Shown here: positions 6,359 to 14,762 of the stretch, piece after piece
How positions within the stretch are numbered: position 1 is the stretch's first letter
Layout: every line of letters begins with the position of its first letter
Origin: Flavobacteriales bacterium UBA2104
GTDB taxonomy: Bacteria > Bacteroidota > Bacteroidia > Flavobacteriales_D > Crocinitomicaceae
Direction: 5' to 3'
Assembly: GCA_002331485.1 (NCBI GenBank)
Contig: DCYS01000035.1
Location: 1 to 18,906, forward strand
DNA length: 18,906 nt
The notes under the pieces: model-generated
Seen by the model: the letters and a program-made list of their open reading frames with translations, nothing else
Told to the model about the DNA's origin: nothing
Database searches by the model: none
Made by a program: the position numbers and the translations under genes

Positions 6359-7834
6359 ATGAAGCTTAACATGAAAATCCGTAAAATCAAATCTATTGAA
6401 TCTTTAGAAATCGATTTACCAATAGACAAAGGTATTTATGCTATAACAGGCCAAAACGGGTCTGGTAAAAGTACTCTTGTTACCTGTGCATCCAGTGTTT
6501 TCTTCAACATGCCCATGAACGACTATTTTGGTAAGACAGATCAAGATGCGTGTATTGAATTTGAATTAGAAGGAGCTAGACGCGCTTGGAGAAAAAACCA
6601 TCAAAGTAGATGGAAGAAAGAGACAGACGGCAGGATGTTTATTAAGGGTTTTTATGAAGGTAGCTTAATATTTGGAAATAGATTTAAAAACACTAATTAC
6701 CAAGTATTAAAACGTTTAGATAGAATAGGAACAAGTAAATTACAACCAGTTCCTGACTTCATTAAAGAAAATCTTGGTAAAATCTTACATAACAACACTC
6801 AGTTTTATGAAAAACTTTTAAAACTCAATAATAGAGATGCCGGACCACAAATTTCTTTTACAGGTGATATATTTTATTATCAGAAAGGAGATAAAAGAGT
6901 AAGTCAATTTCATATGTCTACCGGAGAAAACTTATTGATAAGTATCTTGAATTCACTCTACTTAAGAAACAATGACAGGGCAAATCTAAATAAACCATGT
7001 GTTTTATTCCTAGATGAAATAGAGCTTGCATTACATCCTTCTTCATTGAAAAGGTTGATAACATTTTTAAAGGAAATGTCGAATCAATATAACTACGCAA
7101 TATACTTTTCCACCCATTCTATTGAGCTAATAAGTGGTATTACACCTGAGAATATATTCTTTCTAGAAAGACATAATGATGATAGTTTGGAAGTAATGAA
7201 TCCATGTTATCCATCTTATGCTACTAGGATTCTCTATGATCATTCAGGTTACGATAATATAATATTGGTTGAAGATGATTTAGCTAAACAAATAATTAGA
7301 AGGTTGTTAAGAGAAAAAAGACTTTTATCTAATAGGTTAGTACATGTGCTACCATGTGGCGGTTATACTAATGTAATAGATTTAGCTCAAGAGGTAATAA
7401 ATAGCAATCTTATTGGAAAAACTTCTAGCATATCAATAATCCTAGACGGTGATGTTGAGCAAGAATCAAAAAGCTATATTGCAAAAAATGAAATAAAACA
7501 TAATATTCCTATTAATTATCTACCAATACAAAGTCTCGAAAAATATTTAAAAGAGAAGTTATTTGATGACGTCGATCATAAATTATTCAGGTTATTGAAT
7601 GATTTCGTTTTTCACCAAGTAAGTTTAACAGAGATTATTGATGAATACAGGAATGAATCAAATACTAAAAAGGATAAATCTGGAAAGGTTCTTTACTCTA
7701 AAATTGACAGAGAACTAAGAAATAGAAATAAATCTAGATCTGAAATAATAGAAATTGTTATTGAGCATTTATCAGAAAATGAAAAGGAAAGAATGGATAA
7801 AATCATTCTCTTTTTAGAAAGTTTATTTAAATGA
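6359..7834 (+). CDS. OLD-family ATPase/TOPRIM endonuclease
   Basis: This 491-residue protein combines an SMC/ABC-like ATPase with a TOPRIM nuclease domain. ATPase motifs: Walker A GQNGSGKST (31-39), signature STGEN (187-191), Walker B CVLFLDE (214-220) and the switch-histidine segment STHS (251-254). TOPRIM motifs: IILVEDD with E305, PCGGYTNV (332-339) and ILDGD (361-365) supplying the paired aspartates. OLD proteins cut or nick DNA and serve in phage exclusion (P2 Old) or with partners such as the GajB helicase in Gabija. No UvrD-like helicase, reverse transcriptase or second subunit is adjacent, so this looks like a single-gene (class 1-like) OLD protein. The gene is strikingly AT-rich compared with the efflux operon behind it, which suggests acquisition by transfer. 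The ATG at 6359 is chosen; M5 is an alternative. Confidence 0.9.
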   Translation: MKLNMKIRKIKSIESLEIDLPIDKGIYAITGQNGSGKSTLVTCASSVFFNMPMNDYFGKTDQDACIEFELEGARRAWRKNHQSRWKKETDGRMFIKGFYEGSLIFGNRFKNTNYQVLKRLDRIGTSKLQPVPDFIKENLGKILHNNTQFYEKLLKLNNRDAGPQISFTGDIFYYQKGDKRVSQFHMSTGENLLISILNSLYLRNNDRANLNKPCVLFLDEIELALHPSSLKRLITFLKEMSNQYNYAIYFSTHSIELISGITPENIFFLERHNDDSLEVMNPCYPSYATRILYDHSGYDNIILVEDDLAKQIIRRLLREKRLLSNRLVHVLPCGGYTNVIDLAQEVINSNLIGKTSSISIILDGDVEQESKSYIAKNEIKHNIPINYLPIQSLEKYLKEKLFDDVDHKLFRLLNDFVFHQVSLTEIIDEYRNESNTKKDKSGKVLYSKIDRELRNRNKSRSEIIEIVIEHLSENEKERMDKIILFLESLFK

Positions 7835-7901
7835 AATTCCAAAGTAATTGATTCATTAACTAATGATAATACCTACCCCCAAAACAATCCCCCTCCACCA
7901 T

Positions 7902-7934
7902 TGTTAAAATAGTTAACTTTGTAAACTTTTAACA
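7902..7934 (+). promoter_or_regulatory. Promoter and operator-like dyad of the MarR/efflux operon
   Basis: TAACTTTG (7914-7921) is an exact -7 consensus, 17 nt before the marR-like start. It is enclosed by a perfect inverted repeat: TGTTAAAA (7902-7909) and TTTTAACA (7927-7934). Inside lies the palindrome AGTTAACT (7911-7918). A protein bound here would block RNA polymerase, which fits MarR autorepression. No good -33 element was seen at the proper distance. Confidence 0.55.
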
Positions 7935-7938
7935 GGGT

Positions 7939-8424
7939 ATGGATATTTCAGAACGTTCGTTATTGCCGTTAGGGAAAGTGTGTGCAGTGATCACCAAACA
8001 GTACTTAAGTGTGCTGGGGAGTAAGCTCAACCACCTTCAGATCAATCGGTATTACTATGCATTTTGGGTCATCGCGAAAAACGATGGACAGATCACGCAA
8101 AAAGACCTTTCCACGGTATTGAATGCCGATAAGGTGATCATCGTGCGCATCGTCGATTACCTCTCCGAAAAGCAATTCATCCAACGCAAAGAAAATCCGG
8201 AAGACCGACGTTCGCATTTGCTGGCCATTACCAAGACCGGTGAGCAATACGTGAAGGATGTCGAAAAAGCCCTGGAACAAACCGACAACGAATTACTCCA
8301 CGCCCTCCCCGATGATCGAAAAAGCGATTTCATCAGTGACCTCATTACCGTTGCGAATGAAGCCGCCGAGATCCAGGGAGAGAGAGTTGCGTTAGATTAC
8401 AGTTTAATTAATAAAGATGGTTGA
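7939..8424 (+). CDS. MarR-family transcriptional regulator
   Basis: This 161-residue protein is the usual size for MarR. The winged helix-turn-helix runs from about residue 50 to 105: ITQKDLSTVLNADKVIIVRIVDYLSEKQFIQR, then the wing ENPEDRRSHLLAITKTGEQ with its DRR motif. Long N- and C-terminal helices would form the dimer interface. Members bind palindromic operators as dimers and usually release DNA on binding small aromatic ligands or drugs. It is the first gene of a plus-strand cluster with a tripartite efflux system, so it most likely represses that operon and itself; a dyad covers its promoter. Base composition rises sharply in GC from the preceding OLD gene. The ATG at 7939 gives a normal N terminus. 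Confidence 0.92.
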   Translation: MDISERSLLPLGKVCAVITKQYLSVLGSKLNHLQINRYYYAFWVIAKNDGQITQKDLSTVLNADKVIIVRIVDYLSEKQFIQRKENPEDRRSHLLAITKTGEQYVKDVEKALEQTDNELLHALPDDRKSDFISDLITVANEAAEIQGERVALDYSLINKDG

Positions 8425-8431
8425 ATTTTTT

Positions 8432-8479
8432 AATTATGAATTATGAATTCTTCAATTAGCAAATTCATAATTCATAATT
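8432..8479. repeat. Perfect 18-bp inverted repeat between the regulator and adaptor genes
   Basis: The 18 bases at 8432-8449 are exactly complementary to 8462-8479, with a 12-nt loop. Each arm is itself a doubled TTATGAA/TTCATAA unit. The stem is all A-T except for two G-C pairs and lacks a T-run, so it is a poor intrinsic terminator. It might act as an mRNA processing or stability element or be a small repeat insertion. Confidence 0.6.
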
Positions 8480-8504
8480 GATCAATTCCTAATTAAAACT
8501 AATA

Positions 8505-9557
8505 ATGACAAAAAAACGAATTGTGACCTTCACCCTCGTAGCCGCAGCCTTCGCGCTAAACAGCTGCTCCGAAACCGAAGGCATCAAAGAAAACCCCGAG
8601 CAACTCGACTTCACTCGCGTCGACTACTTCGTCTGCGAAACGGAGAACCTCGAGAACATCATCAGTATTCCCGGGAAGACGGCACCGTTCGAAAAGATCG
8701 ATGTGTATCCGGAGATCAGCGGGATCGTAGAACAGATCCATTTTGAAGAGGGCGCGGAAGTGAAACAAGGTCAACTCCTCGTGTCGATCGATACGGATGT
8801 CCTGGAAGCGGAACGCGAACAATTGAAGGTCGATCTGCGGTTGGCGAAAAAGAACAAAGCGCGTAAAAAACAACTCCTGGAAAGTGAAGCGGGAACGGAA
8901 GAAGCGTACGAACAAGCGGTGAATCAAGTGGAGAAACTCGAAGCACAGATCCAGTCGATGAACGTACAGATCGAGAAAGGTCGGATCGTGGCACCATTTG
9001 CGGGAGTAACCGGCTTACGCTACATCAGTAAAGGGGCGTATGTTACCCCAAGTGATCGCATCACGACGTTAGCGCAGGTTGATCCGCTAAAAGTGGAATT
9101 TGCCGTGGATCAAAAGTTCGCCCACAAGGTCAAGAAAGGACAAACGTTTACCATCGTTCCGGCAACGGATTCCTTGAATGCTCCGGAGATCAATGGAGAA
9201 GTCTACGCGAAAGATCCGATGATCAATGAAAGCACGAAAATGTTGACCGTACGTGGAATCGTGAAGGAACAGGAAGGACTCGTTCCGGGTGGATTCGTCA
9301 ACGTGAAATACAACATGGGCGTTTCGTCCAACAGCATTAAAGTTCCTACCGCAGCGATCGTTCCCGATATGGAAGGACAGATCGTTTGGGTATTCGACAA
9401 CGGAAAAGCAAAACAAGTCCGCGTAAGTGTGGGCACACGCAGCAGCGAATACATTCAGGTCTTTGGCGACATCGGTGCACAAGATACGGTGATCATGACG
9501 GGATTACTCGGTATGCAACCGGGTAAAAATGTAGAACCGAAAAAGAGCGTTCAATGA
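8505..9557 (+). CDS. RND efflux periplasmic adaptor subunit (HlyD/AcrA family lipoprotein)
   Basis: This 350-residue membrane fusion protein would link the inner-membrane pump to the outer-membrane channel. The signal ends in a lipobox, ALNSC, with the lipidated cysteine at residue 21. Then follow the first half of the barrel-sandwich/lipoyl domain (IDVYPEISGIVEQIHFEEGAEVKQGQ, about 66-91), an alpha-hairpin coiled coil (about 100-153), the second lipoyl half (GRIVAPFAGVTGLR, about 159-172), and beta-barrel and membrane-proximal domains to the end. The length is typical. It is the second gene of the MarR-headed cluster; its TGA overlaps the ATG of the pump gene (ATGA), indicating translational coupling. 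The substrate cannot be read from the sequence; drugs or other toxic compounds are usual for this family. Confidence 0.93.
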   Translation: MTKKRIVTFTLVAAAFALNSCSETEGIKENPEQLDFTRVDYFVCETENLENIISIPGKTAPFEKIDVYPEISGIVEQIHFEEGAEVKQGQLLVSIDTDVLEAEREQLKVDLRLAKKNKARKKQLLESEAGTEEAYEQAVNQVEKLEAQIQSMNVQIEKGRIVAPFAGVTGLRYISKGAYVTPSDRITTLAQVDPLKVEFAVDQKFAHKVKKGQTFTIVPATDSLNAPEINGEVYAKDPMINESTKMLTVRGIVKEQEGLVPGGFVNVKYNMGVSSNSIKVPTAAIVPDMEGQIVWVFDNGKAKQVRVSVGTRSSEYIQVFGDIGAQDTVIMTGLLGMQPGKNVEPKKSVQ

Positions 9558-9988
9558 ATCTATCGTCGATCAGTATAAAACGTCCCGTACTCGCTACGGT
9601 AATGTCGATCGTCATCGTCATTTTCGGATTCATCGGATTCTATTCGTTGGGGGTACGTGAATTCCCATCAGTCGATCCACCGATCATTACGGTAACGACC
9701 AACTATCCGGGGGCCAATGCGGACATCATCGAATCGCAGATCACCGAACCGCTGGAGGAAGCCATCAATCAGGTGCAGGGAATTCGTACCATGACTTCCG
9801 TGAGTTCCGACGGACGAAGTACCATTACGGTAGAATTTGACCTGGAGCTCGATCTGGACAATGCCGCGAACGACATTCGGGATAAGGTATCTGGGGCGAT
9901 TCGAAATTTACCTGAAGATGCCAATCCTCCGATCACCGCGAAATCAGATGCCGATGCCGAAACGATCTTCTCGTTAACGGTACAATAG
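9554..9988 (+). CDS. RND pump, N-terminal fragment up to the TAG
   Basis: This 144-residue product is what translation would yield before the premature stop. It contains the first transmembrane helix (about 11-33, after SIKRPVLATV) and most of the first porter subdomain (VREFPSVDPPIITVTTNYPGA and RDKVSGAIRNLPEDANPP). Alone it lacks the proton-relay helices and cannot be a pump. It begins with an ATG overlapping the adaptor stop. See the pseudogene entry for the full locus. Confidence 0.6.
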   Translation: MNLSSISIKRPVLATVMSIVIVIFGFIGFYSLGVREFPSVDPPIITVTTNYPGANADIIESQITEPLEEAINQVQGIRTMTSVSSDGRSTITVEFDLELDLDNAANDIRDKVSGAIRNLPEDANPPITAKSDADAETIFSLTVQ

Positions 9989-10030
9989 GATGAAAAAGAC
10001 TTACTTGAACTGACCGATCTGGGGATCAAC

Positions 10031-12604
10031 GTGTTTAAAGAACGCTTGCAGACCATTCCCGGGATCAGTCGGATCTACCTTTGGGGAGAGAAGAAATACT
10101 CCATGAAGCTATTGCTCGAACCGGATAAGATGGCAGCGAAGAACGTGACCGCCACGGATGTCCGCAATGCCTTACTCACCCAAAACATTGAGCTGCCTTC
10201 TGGTCGAATTGAAGGAAACGATGTGGAATTGACGATTCGTACCTACGGACGATTGACCACCGAAGAAGAATTCAACAACATCATCATTCGCAGTACGGAG
10301 GAAGGTGTTGTCCACTTGAACGACATAGGTTCGGCAGAATTACGTCCCGAAAACGAACGAACATTGCTACGTGGAAACGCTGGAATCCCAATGATCGGAG
10401 TCGCAATTCAGCCTCAACCTGGAGCGAATTACATTGAGATCGTGGATCAGATCTACGAGCGCATTGATAAGATCAGACCCGACCTTTCCGATGATATCGT
10501 ATTGGGTGTTGCATTGGACAGTACCCAAAACATTCGAAAGTCTATATCAGAAGTGCAAGAAACGGTTGTGATCGCTTTTGTACTTGTACTATTAGTGATC
10601 TTCTTATTCCTGAGAAACTGGCGAACGACCTTGGTTCCCGTCATTGCGATTCCTATTTCCTTGATCGGAACTTTCTTCGTGATGTACATCATGGACTTCT
10701 CAATCAACATTCTGACCTTATTGGCGATCGTTCTTACTACTGGATTGGTGGTTGATGATGCCATCGTGGTGATGGAGAACATCTATTCCAAGATCGAACG
10801 CGGGATGAAACCGAAAAAAGCCGCGCACGAAGGAGCCAAAGAGATCGTGTTTGCCATCATCGCCACGACCATTACGTTGACGGCCGTATTTATGCCCGTG
10901 ATCTTCTTGCAGGGATTAACCGGTCGACTCTTCCGTGAATTCGGGATCGTGGTCGCTGGATCGGTGATCATTTCATCGTTCGTTTCCCTGACCTTAACGC
11001 CGATGATGAGTTCGCGCTTGTTGAAGAAGAAAAAGAAACAATCGAATTGGTATAAACGATCGGAACGCTTTTTCAAAGGCATGACTTCGGGCTATAAACG
11101 CACCTTGATCGCTTTCATGAGACGACCATGGCAATCCTTTATCTACATGGCGATCACGGTAGGGATGATCTTCTTCTTTGGAGGAGATTTACAATCGGAA
11201 TTAGCCCCGATGGAAGACAAAGGTCGACTGCGGATCATGAGTACAGCCCCTGAAGGAACGTCATTCGAACGCATGGATGAATTCCAGCAAAAGGTGATCT
11301 CCTATGTGGATACCTTACCCGAAACGCAATCGGTATTGGCGGTAACGTCTCCCGGATTTGGTTCTTCGATCTCTGTAAACTCAGGCTTTACCCGATTGAC
11401 ATTGGTACCAAAAGATCAGCGAAAGAAAAGTCAGTTCCAGTTGGCCGATGAGATCACGATGCACTTGAAAGATTACAACTTTGCGCGATCGTTCGTGGTG
11501 CAGGAACAAACCATTGGTGGAGGAAGAAACCGAGGACTTCCCGTGCAATACGTACTGCAATCAACGACGCTCGAGAAATTGGAAGAAGTGCTACCGACAT
11601 TCATGGAGAAAGCACGAAGTCACCCTGCTTTTCAGGTCGTCGATGTGAATTTGAAATTCAACAAGCCTGAACTCCAGGTGAAGATCGATCGCGAAAAAGC
11701 AGAGAACGTTGGTGTTTCCGTAGCGGACATCTCTACGACTTTACAACTGTATTTTTCAGGTCAGCGCTATGGCTATTTCATCAAAGAAGGGAAACAATAC
11801 CAGGTGATCGGTCAGGCGAAAAAGCAATACCGCAACGAACCGTCCGATCTGGAAGAAGTGCATGTACGCAACAACACCGGCGAAATGATTCCGTTGAGTA
11901 ACCTCGTGACGATGGAAGATGAATCGAGTCCACCTCAACTCTATCGTTACAACCGATATGTCGCAGCTACCGTTTCTGCCTCTACCGTTCCTGGAAAAAC
12001 GATCGGTGATGGAATTGACGCCATGGATGAGATCGCGAAGGAAGTGTTAGATCCCTCCTTCTCTACTGCCCTTGCCGGAACATCAAAAGAGTTCATGGAA
12101 AGTGGGAACAGTTTGATCTTTGCCTTCGTATTGGCGCTTGTTTTAGTTTACCTCGTGCTTTCGGCACAATTCGAAAGTTTCCGTGATCCACTGACGATCA
12201 TGTTGACAGTACCTTTGGCCTTAGCTGGAGCGGTACTGACATTATGGTTGTTCGATCAAACCTTAAACATCTTTTCAGAGATTGGGATCATTGTCCTGGT
12301 TGGATTGGTGACCAAGAATGGAATCCTGATCGTGGAGTTTGCCAATCAACGAAAGAACGCCGGACTGAGTATTAAGTCGGCCATTATCGATGCCGCTTCC
12401 GAACGTTTTCGTCCGATCTTAATGACTTCATTGGCCACGATCCTGGGAGCATTACCGATTGCACTTGCTTTAGGAGATGCCGCGACCAGTCGTATTCCTA
12501 TGGGATTGGCCATCATCGGAGGATTGACATTCTCGTTGGTCTTGACGCTTTACATCATTCCAGGCATTTACATTTACATCACTTCAAAACGACGCAGCTC
12601 ATGA
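10031..12604 (+). CDS. RND pump, C-terminal fragment after the TAG
   Basis: This is the remaining frame, 857 residues if started at GTG 10031; that start is only formal, since the homologous frame continues upstream to 9989 and no start there has family support. It contains most of the porter domain, the first helix bundle with the VVDDAIV relay aspartates, the second periplasmic loop and the second helix bundle with the relay lysine in LVTKNGILIVEF. It lacks TM1 and the start of the porter domain, so independent function is doubtful. Its stop overlaps the start of the outer-membrane factor gene. Confidence 0.6.
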   Translation: MFKERLQTIPGISRIYLWGEKKYSMKLLLEPDKMAAKNVTATDVRNALLTQNIELPSGRIEGNDVELTIRTYGRLTTEEEFNNIIIRSTEEGVVHLNDIGSAELRPENERTLLRGNAGIPMIGVAIQPQPGANYIEIVDQIYERIDKIRPDLSDDIVLGVALDSTQNIRKSISEVQETVVIAFVLVLLVIFLFLRNWRTTLVPVIAIPISLIGTFFVMYIMDFSINILTLLAIVLTTGLVVDDAIVVMENIYSKIERGMKPKKAAHEGAKEIVFAIIATTITLTAVFMPVIFLQGLTGRLFREFGIVVAGSVIISSFVSLTLTPMMSSRLLKKKKKQSNWYKRSERFFKGMTSGYKRTLIAFMRRPWQSFIYMAITVGMIFFFGGDLQSELAPMEDKGRLRIMSTAPEGTSFERMDEFQQKVISYVDTLPETQSVLAVTSPGFGSSISVNSGFTRLTLVPKDQRKKSQFQLADEITMHLKDYNFARSFVVQEQTIGGGRNRGLPVQYVLQSTTLEKLEEVLPTFMEKARSHPAFQVVDVNLKFNKPELQVKIDREKAENVGVSVADISTTLQLYFSGQRYGYFIKEGKQYQVIGQAKKQYRNEPSDLEEVHVRNNTGEMIPLSNLVTMEDESSPPQLYRYNRYVAATVSASTVPGKTIGDGIDAMDEIAKEVLDPSFSTALAGTSKEFMESGNSLIFAFVLALVLVYLVLSAQFESFRDPLTIMLTVPLALAGAVLTLWLFDQTLNIFSEIGIIVLVGLVTKNGILIVEFANQRKNAGLSIKSAIIDAASERFRPILMTSLATILGALPIALALGDAATSRIPMGLAIIGGLTFSLVLTLYIIPGIYIYITSKRRSS

Positions 12605-13902
12605 AGTACCTCATCATCATATTGATCCTGGCGATCGGTTCCGTCCACGCACAAGATTCCCTGACCATCGAACAAGCGATGAATCGAGTGTTGGAACACA
12701 ACTATGGGATTCGCCTCATGGAAAGCAATGCCGAGATCGCCGCCAACAACAATAACCCAGGTGCAGCCGGTTACTTACCGACACTTGATGCGACAGCCAC
12801 TCAGGATTTCACGATCAACAGTGCACGATTGGAATTCATCAACGGCGATGTCAACGAAGCGAACAATGCCCAGAACCGAGCGTTGGATATTGGTGCACGA
12901 CTCAACTGGACGATCTTTGATGGATTCAAGATGTTCGCCACCGACAAGAAATTGGACGAACTGCAAACGTTAAGCGAAACTAATCTCCGCGGTGAAATGG
13001 AGATGAAGATCTACCAGACGAGTGTAAACTTCTTTACGCTGTTATCGCTACAATCCATGCAAGATGTTTATGAGAAAGCCATCGACCTCTCTAAGATGCG
13101 TGTTGATTATCTACAAAGTCAGTACGATGCCGGAGCAGCTAACAAAGTGCAACTCATTCAAGCCAAACTCGATCTTACAGCAGACAGTGCCGCGTACATT
13201 GACAATCAGCAAGCGCTATCAGAAGTACGTACAACCTTGAATGGTTTATTGGTCTACCCTGTCGATCATGCCACCACGGTAAAAGGAGATCTCACCGAAA
13301 CATTTGATCTCGTTCCGTGGGAAGAACTCCAGCAAAAGTTCACCGAGCAAAACACTACAGTACTTACCGCGAAACGCAACATCGCCATCGCAGAACTCGA
13401 AACCAAAGAAGCCAAAAGTCGTTTCTATCCGCAATTGAGTTTATACGCCGCCTACAACTTTGGAAACTCGGTTAACGAAGTTGGATTCCTCGCTTCCAGA
13501 AGAAGTTTCGGTCCGAGCTTCGGGGTTTCAGCACAATGGAGCATCTTAAATCATTTGTCGCGCGCCACAGAACTGAAGAACAGTCGCATCGCTGAAGATC
13601 AGGCACAACTTTCCTACCAGCAAGATTCACTTCAAGGCTTGACAGATCTCCGTAACTATTACAACATGTTGCAATTCGCTCAACGCAAGGTCACGTTCGA
13701 ACAGCAAAACATCCAGCAAACCGAATCGATCTTGTCTATCACTCGAGAAGCGTTAAAAGCTGGAAGTATCACTCCGCTGGAAGTTCGTGAGGTGCAGCAA
13801 TCCGTTGTCGAAGCAAGACGTCGATTGATCCAGGCGTATATTGATTATCGTACGGCTCAGATGAATGTTTCCCTGCTCACAGGGGTGTTCGCAGGGGAGT
13901 GA
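12601..13902 (+). CDS. TolC-family outer membrane efflux protein
   Basis: This 433-residue outer membrane factor forms the exit duct of the tripartite pump. A signal peptide (about 1-17, ending VHA before QDS) directs export. The mature part shows two OEP repeats, roughly 18-215 and 225-430, each rich in long heptad-like helices and ending in characteristic turns (QYDAGAANKVQLIQAKLDL around 165-183 and ALKAGSITPLEVREVQQSV around 385-403). YLPTLDATATQ and FYPQLSLYAAYN are the typical beta-strand entry segments of TolC proteins. The ATG overlaps the pump's TGA, so it is the last coupled gene of the operon; a hairpin with features of a terminator follows about 50 nt after its stop. The length is usual and nothing seems missing. 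Confidence 0.93.
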   Translation: MKYLIIILILAIGSVHAQDSLTIEQAMNRVLEHNYGIRLMESNAEIAANNNNPGAAGYLPTLDATATQDFTINSARLEFINGDVNEANNAQNRALDIGARLNWTIFDGFKMFATDKKLDELQTLSETNLRGEMEMKIYQTSVNFFTLLSLQSMQDVYEKAIDLSKMRVDYLQSQYDAGAANKVQLIQAKLDLTADSAAYIDNQQALSEVRTTLNGLLVYPVDHATTVKGDLTETFDLVPWEELQQKFTEQNTTVLTAKRNIAIAELETKEAKSRFYPQLSLYAAYNFGNSVNEVGFLASRRSFGPSFGVSAQWSILNHLSRATELKNSRIAEDQAQLSYQQDSLQGLTDLRNYYNMLQFAQRKVTFEQQNIQQTESILSITREALKAGSITPLEVREVQQSVVEARRRLIQAYIDYRTAQMNVSLLTGVFAGE

Positions 13903-13912
13903 GTAGTTAAGT

Positions 13913-13970
13913 ATCCCGATGCGCTTCACTTTCGGGATTAGTTCGAAGACGTCCCGAGTGTCGGGACTTT
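13913..13970 (+). terminator. Probable terminator: paired GC-rich hairpins after the efflux operon
   Basis: Two hairpins follow the tolC-like stop. ATCCCGA (13913-13919) pairs with TCGGGAT (13932-13938). GTCCCGA (13951-13957) pairs with TCGGGAC (13961-13967) across a 3-nt loop and runs into TTT. The second is a compact GC-rich stem suitable for intrinsic termination, although the T-run is short. Both share the TCCCGA/TCGGGA core, so they may belong to a dispersed repeat. Confidence 0.5.
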
Positions 13971-14313
13971 CTCACTGAAGTGACATCGACTGCGCAAGCT
14001 TGTCTTAGTGAGTAATGTGGTAGAGCGCAGGGGAGTGACTCGTGATTTGTGACTTATGACTAGTTAGAGGGCGTGGGGTGATCTTTCGGTGATCGAGTGT
14101 TTCGAATGAAGCGAAGTGTAATGAGAAAAGTATCGAGAGCGCCGGAGTTTTAAGTAGTGACTCGTAACTAGTTGGAGGGCGTCAGGACACTCAGTCACCT
14201 TACAATCATCCTAGTTGATAACCTCTACGGTAGGTGATCGAGCCTGCCTGCCGTCAGGCACGGTGTACTGATCCAAGTAAAACGTAGCATCAGTATCGTA
14301 TCGAGATCCCGAC
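13971..14313. other. Gene-free intergenic stretch with short duplications
   Basis: No credible reading frame was seen. GCAGGGGAGTGA, the last 12 bases of the tolC-like gene (13891-13902), recurs at 14027-14038. GTGACTCGT followed by ACTAGTT and GAGGGCGT occurs at 14035-14074 and again, shortened, at 14157-14182. TGCCTG (14245-14250) pairs with CAGGCA (14255-14260). This looks like decayed or shuffled repeat material. Confidence 0.5.
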
Positions 14314-14590
14314 GTTTTCAGGTAGTGGGTACCCCGAACTGATTTTCCTAGGCGCATCACTCAACCTCTAAAGATTTGTAAAGGATATCATTTATTCATT
14401 CCTATTTGGTGAATCATTAGGAATAAATGCCAGTTCTTTCGGATGCGCATTAAATTTTATCGAAGGAGTAGCGAACAGGAAATTGCGAATGGTGACGAAA
14501 GCAATGGAGGCCTGCCGGAATTGATCATCGGCACCATCAATTTCCAGGAGTGGAACCAAGATCAAATTTCAAGCGCTAGATTTTTTTGCT
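14314..14590 (+). repeat. 277-nt structured dispersed repeat, copy B
   Basis: This is the same element as at 1882-2158, with equal length and orientation. The inner segments AAATTGCGAATGGTGACGAA and CCATCAATTTCCAGGAGTGG are identical to copy A. The hairpin is kept although the outer stem has decayed by two mismatches. A C-G pair of copy A (2073-2088) is T-A here (14505-14520), and a G-T pair (2061-2101) became A-T (14493-14533). Confidence 0.75.
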
Positions 14591-14762
14591 TCGTACCTCC
14601 AAACTAGCGGCTCTAACGTTTCTTGTTTCTCGTCTTCACGAGCCGTGCTCGCTCTTTTTATCAATGAACCGAGCGAAGCGAGCTCATGAACATCTTTGAA
14701 AACATTTTGAAGTGAATAAAAAATGAAGAATAGTTTTAAATGTTCCTTTGAAAAACAAATAG
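14591..14762. other. Gene-free gap before the kinase gene
   Basis: No gene was seen. GCTCGCT (14647-14653) can pair with AGCGAGC (14677-14683) across an AT-rich loop, a weak hairpin. The rest is AT-rich and presumably holds upstream promoter sequence for the kinase. Confidence 0.4.

Larger units (their letters stand above)
9554..12604 (+). pseudogene. RND efflux pump (AcrB/HAE1-like) interrupted by an in-frame TAG
   Basis: One continuous frame of about 1,017 codons encodes a whole RND inner-membrane pump, the normal length for the family, except that codon 145 (9986-9988) is TAG. Homology runs on through the stop: before it NPPITAKSDADAETIFSLTVQ-like porter sequence, after it DEKDLLELTDLG and ERLQTIPGIS, as expected for AcrB-type proteins, so no bases are missing. 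Proton-relay features are intact downstream: GLVVDDAIVVMENI (TM4 aspartates) and VGLVTKNGILIVEFANQ (TM10 lysine). Overlaps with the adaptor (ATGA at 9554) and with the outer-membrane gene (ATGA at 12601) are preserved. A serine or glutamine codon (TCG or CAG) could become TAG by one substitution. A sequencing error, a recent nonsense mutation or suppression are all possible; TAG ends at least three other genes here. Confidence 0.85.

Noticed and set aside
7853..7866. TCATTA/TAATGA dyad as terminator of the OLD gene
   Set aside because: The stem has only 6 bp, is AT-rich with a 2-nt gap, and has no T-run.
8556..9482. Several long minus-strand frames over the adaptor gene
   Set aside because: They lie opposite a clear HlyD-family gene and arise from its GC-rich codon use. 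Their residue make-up is unlike real proteins.
9986..10030. Frameshift or small deletion in the pump gene
   Set aside because: The frame is the same on both sides of the TAG and the intervening codons read as family sequence, so only a substitution is needed.
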